A stretch of DNA of 64,000 nucleotides, taken from the NCBI RefSeq assembly GCF_018332655.1, contig NZ_BOQL01000057.1, positions 1 through 64,000 on the forward strand, written 5' to 3'. The notes below the pieces were generated by a model. It was not told where the DNA came from. It searched no databases and saw only the letters and a program-made list of their open reading frames with translations. How positions within the stretch are numbered: the stretch's first letter is position 1; every line of letters begins with the position of its first letter. This document shows, piece by piece, positions 7,932 to 14,925 of the stretch. The translations under genes were made by a program, and so were the position numbers. Origin of the DNA: Actinoplanes auranticolor (GTDB lineage Bacteria > Actinomycetota > Actinomycetes > Mycobacteriales > Micromonosporaceae).

Positions 7932-8914
7932 GGCGTACCACCCTGTTCCTCGCCGTGCTGGCCGGTGCGTTGCTCGTGCCGGCCGGCCCGGCCTCCGCGC
8001 ACGGCGGTGAGGGCCCGGACGCGACCGCGTACCGCACGGAGGTCACCGGGCTCAGCTCCGCGCAGCCCGGGCTGACCGTCCGGGTCGTCGAGGCCGGCGC
8101 GCGGCTGGAGCTGGTCAACGGGACGGGCCGGACCATCGAGGTGCTCGGCTACCAGGGCGAGCCCTATCTGGAGGTGCGGCCCGACGGCACGTACGAGAAC
8201 GTGAACTCGCCGGCCACGTACACGAACCAGACCCTCGACGGCGACACCCCGGTGCCCGCCGGCGCCTCCCCCACCGCGGCCCCGCAGTGGCGCCGCGTCT
8301 CCACCGGCACCACCGCGCGCTGGCACGACCAGCGCATCCGCTGGCTCGACGACGGGCTGCCGCCGCAGGCGCAGGCCGACCCCTCCCGCAGTCACCAGGT
8401 GCTCGAGTGGGTCGTCCCGCTGCGCGACGGTGTGCGCACGCTCGACGTCCGCGGCACCGTGACCTGGGAGCCGCCACCGCCCGCCTGGCTGTGGTGGGTG
8501 GGCGCGCTCGCGCTGGGTGCCGGGCTGACCGCCCTGGGCCGGCGGCGCGCCCGGCTGCTGGGACCGGTCGCGCTGGCCGCGGGCACGATCACCCTGGGGT
8601 ACGCGGTGACGCGGATGAGCCTCGGCGCCGGCGGACAGTCCCCGGCGATCGTGGCGGCGGTGCTGGCGGTGGCCGCGGGCGTGCTGACCCTGCGCGGCCG
8701 TACGCCGTTCCTGCTCGCCCTGGCCGGCGCGCTCCTGACGGTCTTCGGCGGCCTCGCCGACGCGGGCGTCCTGGCCCAGGCGGTCGTCCCGTTCCCCGGC
8801 CCGTCGTGGCTCGCCCGGGCCGCCGTGCTGGTCGCGATCGGGGCCGGCGTGGCCATGGCGGCGACGGGTGTGCTGCGGCTGCGGGCAGCCCCGCTATCTT
8901 CGGTCCATGACTGA
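7928..8914 (+). CDS. Exported membrane protein, predicted N-terminal His after signal cleavage
   Basis: Not a family I can name. The 328 residues begin with a signal peptide (RRTTLFLAVLAGALLV...) ending PAGPASA, which would leave HGGEGPD as the mature N-terminus. An extracytoplasmic domain of about 170 residues follows (VTGLSSAQPGLTVRVVEAGA, LEVRPDGTYENVNS), then four to five helices. The cut site PASA before His is the same as in the CopC-CopD protein of this cluster, which suggests a copper ligand, but this is inference. It overlaps the thioredoxin gene by 4 bases and the bcp gene by 8, so it belongs to the same operon. Confidence 0.75.
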   Translation: MRRTTLFLAVLAGALLVPAGPASAHGGEGPDATAYRTEVTGLSSAQPGLTVRVVEAGARLELVNGTGRTIEVLGYQGEPYLEVRPDGTYENVNSPATYTNQTLDGDTPVPAGASPTAAPQWRRVSTGTTARWHDQRIRWLDDGLPPQAQADPSRSHQVLEWVVPLRDGVRTLDVRGTVTWEPPPPAWLWWVGALALGAGLTALGRRRARLLGPVALAAGTITLGYAVTRMSLGAGGQSPAIVAAVLAVAAGVLTLRGRTPFLLALAGALLTVFGGLADAGVLAQAVVPFPGPSWLARAAVLVAIGAGVAMAATGVLRLRAAPLSSVHD

Positions 8915-9377
8915 GCGCCTCGCCCCGGGAGACCCCGCCCCCGAGTTCACCCTGCCCACCGACAACGGCGACACCCTGACGCTGAAGGACCTCCGCGGCC
9001 GCAAGGTCATCCTGTACGTGTACCCGGCCGCGATGACCCCCGGCTGCACCAAGCAGGCCTGCGACTTCCGCGACTCGCTGGGCTCGTTGCAGGCGGCCGG
9101 CTACGAGGTCGTCGGCATCTCCCCCGACGTCCCGGCCAAGCTGGCCAAGTTCCGCGAGCGCGACGCGATCACGTTCCCGCTGGTCAGCGACCAGGACAAG
9201 AGCGTGCTGACCGCGTACGGCGCGTTCGGCGAGAAGCAGATGTACGGCAAGACGGTGACCGGCGTGATCCGCTCGACGTTCGTCATCGACCCCGACGGTG
9301 CCATCGAGCACGCCTTCTACAACGTCAAGGCCACCGGGCACGTCGCCAAGCTGCGCCGGGATCTCGGTATCGACTGA
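8907..9377 (+). CDS. bcp: Bcp-type thiol peroxidase (peroxiredoxin)
   Basis: 156 residues of the AhpC/TSA superfamily. The peroxidatic site is PGCTKQACDFRD, with Cys47 and the resolving Cys52 five residues later, the arrangement of Bcp/PrxQ. It reduces hydroperoxides using thioredoxin. The ATG at 8907 lies inside the end of the preceding gene (8-base overlap), which fixes it as the last gene of the redox operon. A longer frame from 8868 exists, but its N-terminal CCGCGQPRYL is not family-like. Confidence 0.93.
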   Translation: MTERLAPGDPAPEFTLPTDNGDTLTLKDLRGRKVILYVYPAAMTPGCTKQACDFRDSLGSLQAAGYEVVGISPDVPAKLAKFRERDAITFPLVSDQDKSVLTAYGAFGEKQMYGKTVTGVIRSTFVIDPDGAIEHAFYNVKATGHVAKLRRDLGID

Positions 9378-9413
9378 CTGTTGCGGCAAACTTCGCGGAT
9401 GCTGAGGGCCAGT

Positions 9414-9421
9414 GCCGATTA
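9414..9421 (+). promoter_or_regulatory. Flagellar-sigma-like -10 box (GCCGATTA)
   Basis: GCCGATTA at 9414-9421, 38 bases before the chemotaxis receptor start, matches the FliA-type -10 consensus GCCGATAA at seven of eight positions. I see no clear -35 (CTCA or TAAA) 15-17 bases upstream, so the promoter is tentative. Confidence 0.3.
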
Positions 9422-9459
9422 GAGCGGCACCTGTTGTCCATCCCCTCCGGAGACCGCTG

Positions 9460-11112
9460 ATGCCGCTCGCCGCCAAGCCCCGCCGCCCCCGCACCCGGTC
9501 CTCCTCCGGCGAGAAGGGCCAGGGCGGCGGTCTGCTGCGGAACCTGCGGGTGTCGCAGAAACTGTTCGCCTCCTTCGGGGTGCTCAGCCTGCTCGTCATC
9601 GCGGTCGGGCTGACCGGCCTGGCCCAGCTGTACGCCTCGAACAACCGTCTCGAGACCATGTACCAGGAGAACGTGCAGGCCATCGCCCGGCTCGGCGAGG
9701 TCCGCGCCGACGTCCAGCAGGCCACGTCCCTGTCGGCCAAGCTGATCCTGCGCTCGCCGCTGGCCGACGTCAGCAACGTGCGGATGGCGATCGAACGGCT
9801 CGACAGCGACATCGACACGACCTGGGCGGCGTACACCGCGAACCCGGCCGAGAGCACCGAGGCCGACCGCGCCGCGTTCGCCGCCGGCCTGGCCGAGTAC
9901 CGCAAGATCCGCGACCAGCAGCTGGTCCCGGCCGCGACGGCCAACAGCCTGGGCACCTACCTGGGCGTGCAGAACAACTACATCGACCCGCTCACCAGCA
10001 AGATCACCGTGGCGCTGAACAACCTGGCGGGTATCGAGGACAAAGCCGCCCAGCAGCAGATGGCGGACGCCCGCAGCACCGCCACCATGGCCCGCATCCT
10101 GATCCTGGCGCTCATCGCCGGCGCGATGGCCTTCGCCGCCGTCATCGCCGTCGTGGTCAGCCGGGCCATCGCCCGCCCGCTCGGCCAGACGGTCAAGGTC
10201 CTCGAAGCGCTCGCCGAGGGCCGGCTGGACCAGCGCCTCGAGGTCAGGGGCCGCGACGAGGTCGGCCGGATGGGCGAGGCGCTCAACACCGCCCTGGACC
10301 GGCTCACCGCGGCGCTGCGCGACATCGGCACCAACGTCACCACCCTGGCCTCCTCCTCCGAGGACCTCACCGGTGTGGCCAGCCGGATGAACGCCTCCGC
10401 GGCCCGTTCGGCCGGGCGCGCCCACGCGGTCTCCACGGCGTCCGAGGAGATCAGCGCCAACATCGCGACGGTCTCCGCCGGTGCCGACGAGATCGGCAGC
10501 TCGATCACCGAGATCGCCCGCAGCACCTCCAGCGCGGCCGACGTGGCCGGCCGGGCGGTCCGGATCTCCGGCGAGGCCGGCGCGATCCTGAACAAGCTGG
10601 GCGAGTCCTCGGCGGAGATCGTCTCGGTCATCAAGATCATCACCGGGATCGCGGCCCAGACCAACCTGCTGGCCCTGAACGCGACCATCGAGGCGGCCCG
10701 CGCCGGCGAGATGGGCAAGGGCTTCGCGGTCGTGGCCGGCGAGGTCAAGGAACTGGCCCAGGAGACCGCCCGGGCCACCGAGGACATCCGCACCCGCGTC
10801 GACGCGATCCAGACCGACTCCGCCGCGGCCGTCGCCGCGATCGCCGAGATCGGCGCGGTCATCGACCAGATCAACGCGACCCAGACCGCGATCGCGGCCG
10901 CGGTCGAGGAACAGACCGCGACGACCAACGAGATGGGCCGCAACGTGGGCGAGGTCGCCGCGGGCTCCACCGAGATCTCCTCGAACGTGGCCGAGGTCGC
11001 CGAAGCAGCGGCAGAAACGACGAGCGCGGCGGCGAACACGGCCGCAGCAGCGGACGAACTCGCCCGGGTGGCCCACGACCTGCAGCAGAGCCTGGCGATG
11101 TTCCGCTACTGA
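9460..11112 (+). CDS. Methyl-accepting chemotaxis protein
   Basis: 550 residues in the order: cytoplasmic basic tail, helix at about 36-58 (LFASFGVLSLLVIAVGL), a periplasmic four-helix-bundle sensor of about 150 residues, second helix at about 207-232, HAMP linker (RPLGQTVKVLEALAEGRLDQ), then the long coiled-coil signalling domain. The hairpin tip contains IAAQTNLLALNATIEAARAG, the universal receptor contact for CheA and CheW. The ligand is unknown. I chose the ATG at 9460 after CTCCGGAGA; a GTG at 9412 would add 16 residues that overlap the promoter-like box. A long terminator hairpin follows, so it is a single-gene unit. Confidence 0.93.
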   Translation: MPLAAKPRRPRTRSSSGEKGQGGGLLRNLRVSQKLFASFGVLSLLVIAVGLTGLAQLYASNNRLETMYQENVQAIARLGEVRADVQQATSLSAKLILRSPLADVSNVRMAIERLDSDIDTTWAAYTANPAESTEADRAAFAAGLAEYRKIRDQQLVPAATANSLGTYLGVQNNYIDPLTSKITVALNNLAGIEDKAAQQQMADARSTATMARILILALIAGAMAFAAVIAVVVSRAIARPLGQTVKVLEALAEGRLDQRLEVRGRDEVGRMGEALNTALDRLTAALRDIGTNVTTLASSSEDLTGVASRMNASAARSAGRAHAVSTASEEISANIATVSAGADEIGSSITEIARSTSSAADVAGRAVRISGEAGAILNKLGESSAEIVSVIKIITGIAAQTNLLALNATIEAARAGEMGKGFAVVAGEVKELAQETARATEDIRTRVDAIQTDSAAAVAAIAEIGAVIDQINATQTAIAAAVEEQTATTNEMGRNVGEVAAGSTEISSNVAEVAEAAAETTSAAANTAAAADELARVAHDLQQSLAMFRY

Positions 11113-11133
11113 TCCCTGCGGGGACCGCCATCC

Positions 11134-11177
11134 CACGGCGGCCGTCATGCGGCTCGATCCGCAAGGCGGCCGCCGTG
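11134..11177 (+). terminator. Terminator after the chemotaxis receptor
   Basis: CACGGCGGCCG (11134-11144) pairs perfectly with CGGCCGCCGTG (11167-11177); inside it a second small stem TGCGG/CCGCA extends the structure. Confidence 0.7.
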
Positions 11178-11206
11178 CCGCGCGACGGGACGCGGCCCGG
11201 GGCCGC

Positions 11207-11236
11207 TTAACAGCTCGCCGGGGCGTCGGTCACAAT
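11207..11236 (+). promoter_or_regulatory. Housekeeping promoter of the tRNA gene
   Basis: TTAACA (11207-11212) and CACAAT (11231-11236) with an 18-base spacer resemble -35 and -10 boxes of the primary sigma factor; transcription would begin about 20 bases before the tRNA. Confidence 0.5.
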
Positions 11237-11261
11237 GACCGTGGACGTCAACGCGTCCTGA

Positions 11262-11336
11262 GGGGCCGTAGCCCAATTGGCAGCAGGCGCATGGTTTAGG
11301 TCCATGACAGTGCGGGTTCGAGTCCCGTCGGCCCCA
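11262..11336 (+). tRNA. tRNA with anticodon UAG (Leu-type codon CUA) but a short variable loop
   Basis: 75 bases fold as a cloverleaf: acceptor GGGGCCG/CGGCCCC, anticodon stem CATGG/CCATG around loop TTTAGGT (anticodon TAG), T arm GCGGG-TTCGAGT-CCCGT, discriminator A. The D stem has only three sure pairs with a 12-base loop (CAATTGGCAGCA), as in class II Leu/Ser tRNAs, yet the variable region is just ACAGT, five bases, as in class I tRNAs. Normal bacterial tRNA-Leu has a long variable arm. No CCA is encoded. The anticodon assignment is firm; charging with leucine is not proven. Confidence 0.85.
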
Positions 11337-11345
11337 CGTTGATCT

Positions 11346-11379
11346 CGACAGCGAACCACAGCACGGTGGTTCGCTGTCG
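11346..11379 (+). terminator. Terminator after the tRNA
   Basis: A perfect 14-bp inverted repeat, CGACAGCGAACCAC (11346-11359) and GTGGTTCGCTGTCG (11366-11379), with a 6-base loop, ten bases after the tRNA. Confidence 0.8.
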
Positions 11380-11394
11380 TCGGTTGAGGCGGTC

Positions 11395-11520
11395 GTGGAT
11401 TGCTACGACGAGCATGAGCAGCTCAGTGAGCTTTTCACCATGATCGAGAACAACCTGACGGTGCCGTTCGGCACCAAGGTTCTCGGTGCGCCGGTGGTGG
11501 TGGAGCCACTACGGCGAGGC
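11395..11520 (+). pseudogene. Remnant of a small conserved acidic actinobacterial protein
   Basis: The stretch translates as DCYDEHEQLSELFTMIENNL followed by TVPFGTKVLGAPVVVEP. This resembles the N-terminal half of a small conserved actinobacterial protein (pattern YDE-EQ-GLFTM-E--L-VPF-T-VLG--V-VE). After VVVEP the similarity stops and the frame drifts into random Arg/Gly-rich sequence until a stop at 11694. The remnant sits directly behind the tRNA terminator. The family resemblance is from memory of the motif, not from a search. Confidence 0.5.
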
Positions 11521-11624
11521 GGTGACGCGCGAGGTCGAGCAGGGCTGTTCCGGCCGGCCGTCGCGCTCGCGAGTGAGGCCGCGAAGCAGGGGAGAAGGCC
11601 GTCTGCTGGCCGCCGGGAGATGGT

Positions 11625-12035
11625 TCACTCCTGGCCGGGACTCGCCGTGGGTAACCCTGCTGCCCTGGCGCTGTCGAGTAGTCGCCGGTCGTAGGTGACG
11701 AAGGCCAGCAACTCCGACCCGGACTCGTTGGTCAGGACGTGTGCGGTGGCGAGATGGATGGCGTCGAGGCTGCGCAGTGTCGGTTCGGTGAAGGCGGCCG
11801 CTGTCGCGCGGATCGTGTTGTCGATCTCCAGCCGGAACAGCCGCCCGACTGCGGCCGGCACGCCGACCAGTGCCTGTGGGGCTGACCGGCGCAACGCCCT
11901 GGGCACTTCGACCTCCACGAGAGCCGATGAGACGAGGGGTGCATCGCTGTGGGCGTTGAGCCAGGCGACGAGTTCGGCGCTGTGTGCCTCCTGGCGGACG
12001 AGTTTGACGACGGCGGCGGAGTCGAGATAGATCAC
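11625..12035 (-). CDS. VapC-type PIN-domain toxin
   Basis: 136 residues of the PIN fold: first acidic residue in MIYLDSAAVVKL, second in LVEVEVPRALRR, third in SLDAIHLATA and fourth in TYDRRLLDSARAAGL. These four positions bind Mg for ribonuclease activity, usually against tRNA in VapC toxins. The GTG at 12035 overlaps the stop of the antitoxin gene by 4 bases, the usual translational coupling of such modules. Its position behind the tRNA suggests arrival with a mobile segment. Confidence 0.92.
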   Translation of the reverse strand: MIYLDSAAVVKLVRQEAHSAELVAWLNAHSDAPLVSSALVEVEVPRALRRSAPQALVGVPAAVGRLFRLEIDNTIRATAAAFTEPTLRSLDAIHLATAHVLTNESGSELLAFVTYDRRLLDSARAAGLPTASPGQE

Positions 12036-12310
12036 CAGCGCTCCTCATCGCGCATCTCGGCGAGTGTCGCGGCGACGTCGATGTCATCGTCACCGAACTT
12101 CGGTGGCAGAGGAACCGGACCGCCACCGACAGGGGGAAGTGCCCGTCCTGCGGCTACCAGTTTTGCGAGGGCGGATCGGTCCTCGCCCACCGGCACGAGC
12201 CGGGCGACTGGATGCCCTCGGTCCGTGATTTCGAGGGTTTCACCGCCGCTGACTCGGGCCAGCACTTGACTGGTGTTCTGGTTCAACTCTCGGACACCGA
12301 TGCGCTCCAT
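12032..12310 (-). CDS. Phd/YefM-type antitoxin of the VapBC module
   Basis: 92 residues. The N-terminal MERIGVRELNQNTSQVLARV and the following GGETLEITDRGHPVARLVP are the signature of the Phd/YefM DNA-binding fold; the C-terminal part (DDDIDVAATLAEMRDEERW) is the acidic arm that would wrap the toxin. It should neutralise the PIN toxin and repress the pair. A six-codon longer form starting at 12328 is possible; I chose the ATG at 12310 because the family begins there. Confidence 0.9.
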   Translation of the reverse strand: MERIGVRELNQNTSQVLARVSGGETLEITDRGHPVARLVPVGEDRSALAKLVAAGRALPPVGGGPVPLPPKFGDDDIDVAATLAEMRDEERW

Positions 12311-12457
12311 GCGGCAATCGTAGAACACTATGTTCTACATCGCCAAGGCTTCGAGTGTCGGTGCGCGTGGCTCCTGACGGCCGCATCCGCCATGGCTTGG
12401 TTCACTGTCATCGGTGCAACCGTCAGAAAGGGCGCTGGGGTTGCTCCATACGGAGGC

Positions 12458-12535
12458 TCATTCGTAGTAGTACCGGCAGGAGACGATGGTGATCTCGTTG
12501 ATCTCGACGGCGTAGACGTGGGCTGCCCGTAGCGC
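12458..12535 (-). pseudogene. Short C-terminal gene remnant
   Basis: The minus strand reads LRAAHVYAVEINEITIVSCR then YYYE and a stop at 12458, with protein-like residue usage, but an in-frame stop lies only 25 codons upstream and there is no start. It looks like the tail of a lost gene. I do not recognise the family. The rest of 12311-12605 holds nothing I can name. Confidence 0.3.
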
Positions 12536-12605
12536 TCATGGGGCGCACGTCACTTCAGTCGTCGCGCGCGAGCTACGCCGGCGGCTGGTTCGGCACGATG
12601 AGCGG

Positions 12606-13187
12606 ATGCCGCTGTCGTTCGTGCTTGATCCGCCGTTGACCGACGCCCTCCGCGCGGACATCGTCGCGCTCTGGACCGATGTCACCAATGCCGGCGGGGC
12701 CGTCGGTTTCGTTGCTCCCGTCATCCCGGATGACGTGCGGCCGGTTGCCGAGAAGGCCCTGGCCGGCGTGGCCGAGGGCGTCGACCGGCTGCTCATCGGC
12801 GTCGACGACGGCCGTCTCGTCGCCGTGCTCTTCATCGCCGACAACCGGTTCCCGCTCAAGGCGCACTGGCGCGTCCTCAAACGGGTCATGGTCCGGCCCG
12901 GCAGCCAGGGCCGCGGCTACGGCGCCGCCCTCATGCGGGAGGCCGCCGTCGTCGCGTCGGAGCTCGGCCTCGCCGGCCTTCAGGTCACCGTCCGGGACGG
13001 GCACGGGCTGGACGGTTTCTACCGCCGGCTCGGTTACCGCGAGGTCGGCCGTGTCCCGGGTGCGTTGCGTATCGCCCCCGGGGACGACCGGGACGAGCTG
13101 TTCATGTGGCTGGATCTGCGTCAGCCGCAGGATGCCGCTTTCACGGCCGGGTCCGCCGCGGCCAGCGCCACGTCGTCGCCGGCCTGA
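12606..13187 (+). CDS. GNAT-family N-acetyltransferase
   Basis: 193 residues. The acetyl-CoA loop is seen in VLKRVMVRPGSQGRGYGAAL (Q/R-x-x-G-x-G/A), followed by the beta-bulge region LGLAGLQVTVRDGHGLDGFY and YRRLGYREVGRVPGAL. The substrate is unknown. The last 22 codons run into the end of the convergent expansin-like gene (overlap 13121-13187); the acetyltransferase core ends near MWLDLR, so this tail is probably dispensable. Confidence 0.88.
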   Translation: MPLSFVLDPPLTDALRADIVALWTDVTNAGGAVGFVAPVIPDDVRPVAEKALAGVAEGVDRLLIGVDDGRLVAVLFIADNRFPLKAHWRVLKRVMVRPGSQGRGYGAALMREAAVVASELGLAGLQVTVRDGHGLDGFYRRLGYREVGRVPGALRIAPGDDRDELFMWLDLRQPQDAAFTAGSAAASATSSPA

Positions 13188-14059
13188 TCGGGCGCGGCTT
13201 CCGTTGATTCCAGCACCGGGGCCGGCGCCGCGGACGACGTCGAGATGCTCGGGGACGGCGACGCCTTCTTCGGCTTCGGGGACGGCGACGCCTTCTTCTT
13301 GGCCGGCTTCGGGGCGGCTTCCGTGTTGGCGCTGGTGCCGTTGGCGAAGCGTACCGATGTGGTCTGCTTCTTCTGCGGGAGCAGTTTGATGTTCTTCGCC
13401 GTGATGGTCTTGCCGTAGACGTCGGTCATCTTGACCTGGAACGGGCCGTTGCCCATCCGGCCGTCGATGATCCAGACGTTGTAGTCCTCTTGCGCCGCGG
13501 CTTTGAAGCTGCCGCCCGGGCCCTTGGCCGACACGGACCTGATGGCGTTGGAGTGGTTGTCGATGCTGATCGCCCAGTAGTACTGCGAGGTGCCTTCGAC
13601 GAAGGTGATGCTGAGCGGGCCGGGCGCCGGGGCGTTCGGCACGGTCTTGTAGGTGATCGGGATGATGCCGTCGATCTCCTTGCCGATCTTCTTGAACGCG
13701 GTGCGGCTCAGGTCGAGGTGGCCGACCGGGCATTCGGGGCACGAGTCGAAGACCTTGACGCGGACCTTGCCCTTGGGGCCGGTGACGTCGAGGTAGCTGC
13801 CGCACGCCGCGGCCCCCGAGTATTCGCCCTTGCCCAGCGCCACGTACAGGTCGTCGGCCGGGGTTCTGGTCGAGCAGTTGCCCTGGGTGCCGGCGAGGTC
13901 GTAGAACGTCGCCTTGCCGGAGTGTTCGGCACTGCTCGGCGGCGCCGCGCACGCGGGGTCGCTGTGCTGCAGCAGCAGGGCGACGCCGAGGACGCCGGCG
14001 AGCAGCACGGCGCCGCCGGTGGCGAGCCAGCGGGGGGCGAGGAGGCGGTGAGCAGTCAC
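13121..14059 (-). CDS. Secreted expansin-like (RlpA/double-psi barrel) protein
   Basis: 312 residues. An N-terminal hydrophobic segment (LATGGAVLLAGVLGVALLL) exports it. The core (about 45-230) has the expansin/RlpA double-psi barrel features GKATFYDL, GEYSGAAACGSYLDV and VKVFDSCPECPVGHLDLS, then an expansin C-terminal-type beta domain (SQYYWAISIDNHSNAI, YNVWIIDGRMGNGPFQ). Such proteins loosen polysaccharides without hydrolysis. The last 80 residues are a Lys/Pro/Ser linker (KKASPSPKPKKASPSPS) and an Ala/Asp tail. It overlaps the convergent acetyltransferase gene by 67 bases. Confidence 0.85.
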   Translation of the reverse strand: MTAHRLLAPRWLATGGAVLLAGVLGVALLLQHSDPACAAPPSSAEHSGKATFYDLAGTQGNCSTRTPADDLYVALGKGEYSGAAACGSYLDVTGPKGKVRVKVFDSCPECPVGHLDLSRTAFKKIGKEIDGIIPITYKTVPNAPAPGPLSITFVEGTSQYYWAISIDNHSNAIRSVSAKGPGGSFKAAAQEDYNVWIIDGRMGNGPFQVKMTDVYGKTITAKNIKLLPQKKQTTSVRFANGTSANTEAAPKPAKKKASPSPKPKKASPSPSISTSSAAPAPVLESTEAAPDQAGDDVALAAADPAVKAASCG

Positions 14060-14102
14060 GTTGACGCATCCTTCGCGGCTGCGGCACCCGCGGGCAACTC
14101 TC

Positions 14103-14906
14103 CTAAGACAGAGCTAAGGAAGACTCCCCCACCCGGATGACTTCGGTCTCACCTGGTGCGATGTCCGGGATCAGGTTGATGCCGAAGAGCAGTCCGGCGT
14201 CGTAGCGGCGGTGCCGGCCGAGGGCGCGCAGCGGTTGCCGGCCCACCTCACCGGTCTCCTGATCGACGGTGGTGACTACGCAGCGGCTGCAGGACTTGGC
14301 GGCGCGGAAGGTGGTGCCGCCGAGCCGGATGCGGTGGCCGAGCCAGTCGTCCTCGGCCCAGGCCGGGGCGCCGGTGATGACGACGTTGGGCCGGAAGCGG
14401 GTCATCGGCACGGGTTCGTCGCCGGCTTCGAGCAGCCAGTCGTTGACGGCGTCGAGGGAGGCGGTGCTGGTGAGCAGCAGCGGGTAGCCGTCGGCGAAGC
14501 TGACCCGGTCGCCGGGCTGGGCGTGGGTGGCGATCGGGCGCACGCTGGTGTCGGCCAGCCAGGCGAGCCGGGCCGGGCGGCCGAGGAAGTCGGAGACGAA
14601 GGCGGTGGCGGCGGGCGCGAGCCGGGCGGTCAGCGGTGGCTTGGCGCTGAAGACGCGCAGGGTCTCCTTCGGGCCGTCCTCGGGTTCGGCGACGTCGAAG
14701 CCGTTGAGCACCAGGCCGCCGGGGCGCGGGACGGCGTGCAGCCCGGTGAGCACGGGGGCCTGGCGCTGGGTGATGCCGACCCCGTCGGGGTCGACGATCA
14801 TCCAGCGGCGGTCGCCGGCGAGACCCCACGGTTCCACTCGCGCCGCGTCGTGGTCGAGGCGGTGACAACCCTTGACGGGGTACGTGTGCAGCGAGCTGAT
14901 CCGCAT
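14103..14906 (-). CDS. MOSC-domain protein
   Basis: 267 residues beginning MRISSLHTYPVKGCHRLDHD, the MOSC N-terminal beta-barrel, with GLAGDRRWMIVDPDG, and the MOSC core VPMTRFRPNVVITGAPAWAE followed by CSRCVVTTVDQETGE, whose cysteines fit sulfur or molybdenum-cofactor handling. Members of this type (YcbX-like) support detoxification by molybdenum enzymes. The ATG at 14906 is chosen because the family starts at MRISSL; an upstream start would add a non-conserved stretch. It follows the EamA gene by 20 bases and is probably cotranscribed with it. Confidence 0.88.
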   Translation of the reverse strand: MRISSLHTYPVKGCHRLDHDAARVEPWGLAGDRRWMIVDPDGVGITQRQAPVLTGLHAVPRPGGLVLNGFDVAEPEDGPKETLRVFSAKPPLTARLAPAATAFVSDFLGRPARLAWLADTSVRPIATHAQPGDRVSFADGYPLLLTSTASLDAVNDWLLEAGDEPVPMTRFRPNVVITGAPAWAEDDWLGHRIRLGGTTFRAAKSCSRCVVTTVDQETGEVGRQPLRALGRHRRYDAGLLFGINLIPDIAPGETEVIRVGESSLALS

Positions 14907-14925
14907 CCGCCCAGCGTAGGCGTCG

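Noticed and set aside
11262..11336. Amber suppressor tRNA
   Set aside because: The anticodon is 5'-UAG-3', which reads CUA; an amber suppressor needs 5'-CUA-3'.
12212..12532. A 106-codon plus-strand frame across the antitoxin gene
   Set aside because: Most of it is antisense to the Phd/YefM gene; the small coding-like signal beyond it is on the other strand.
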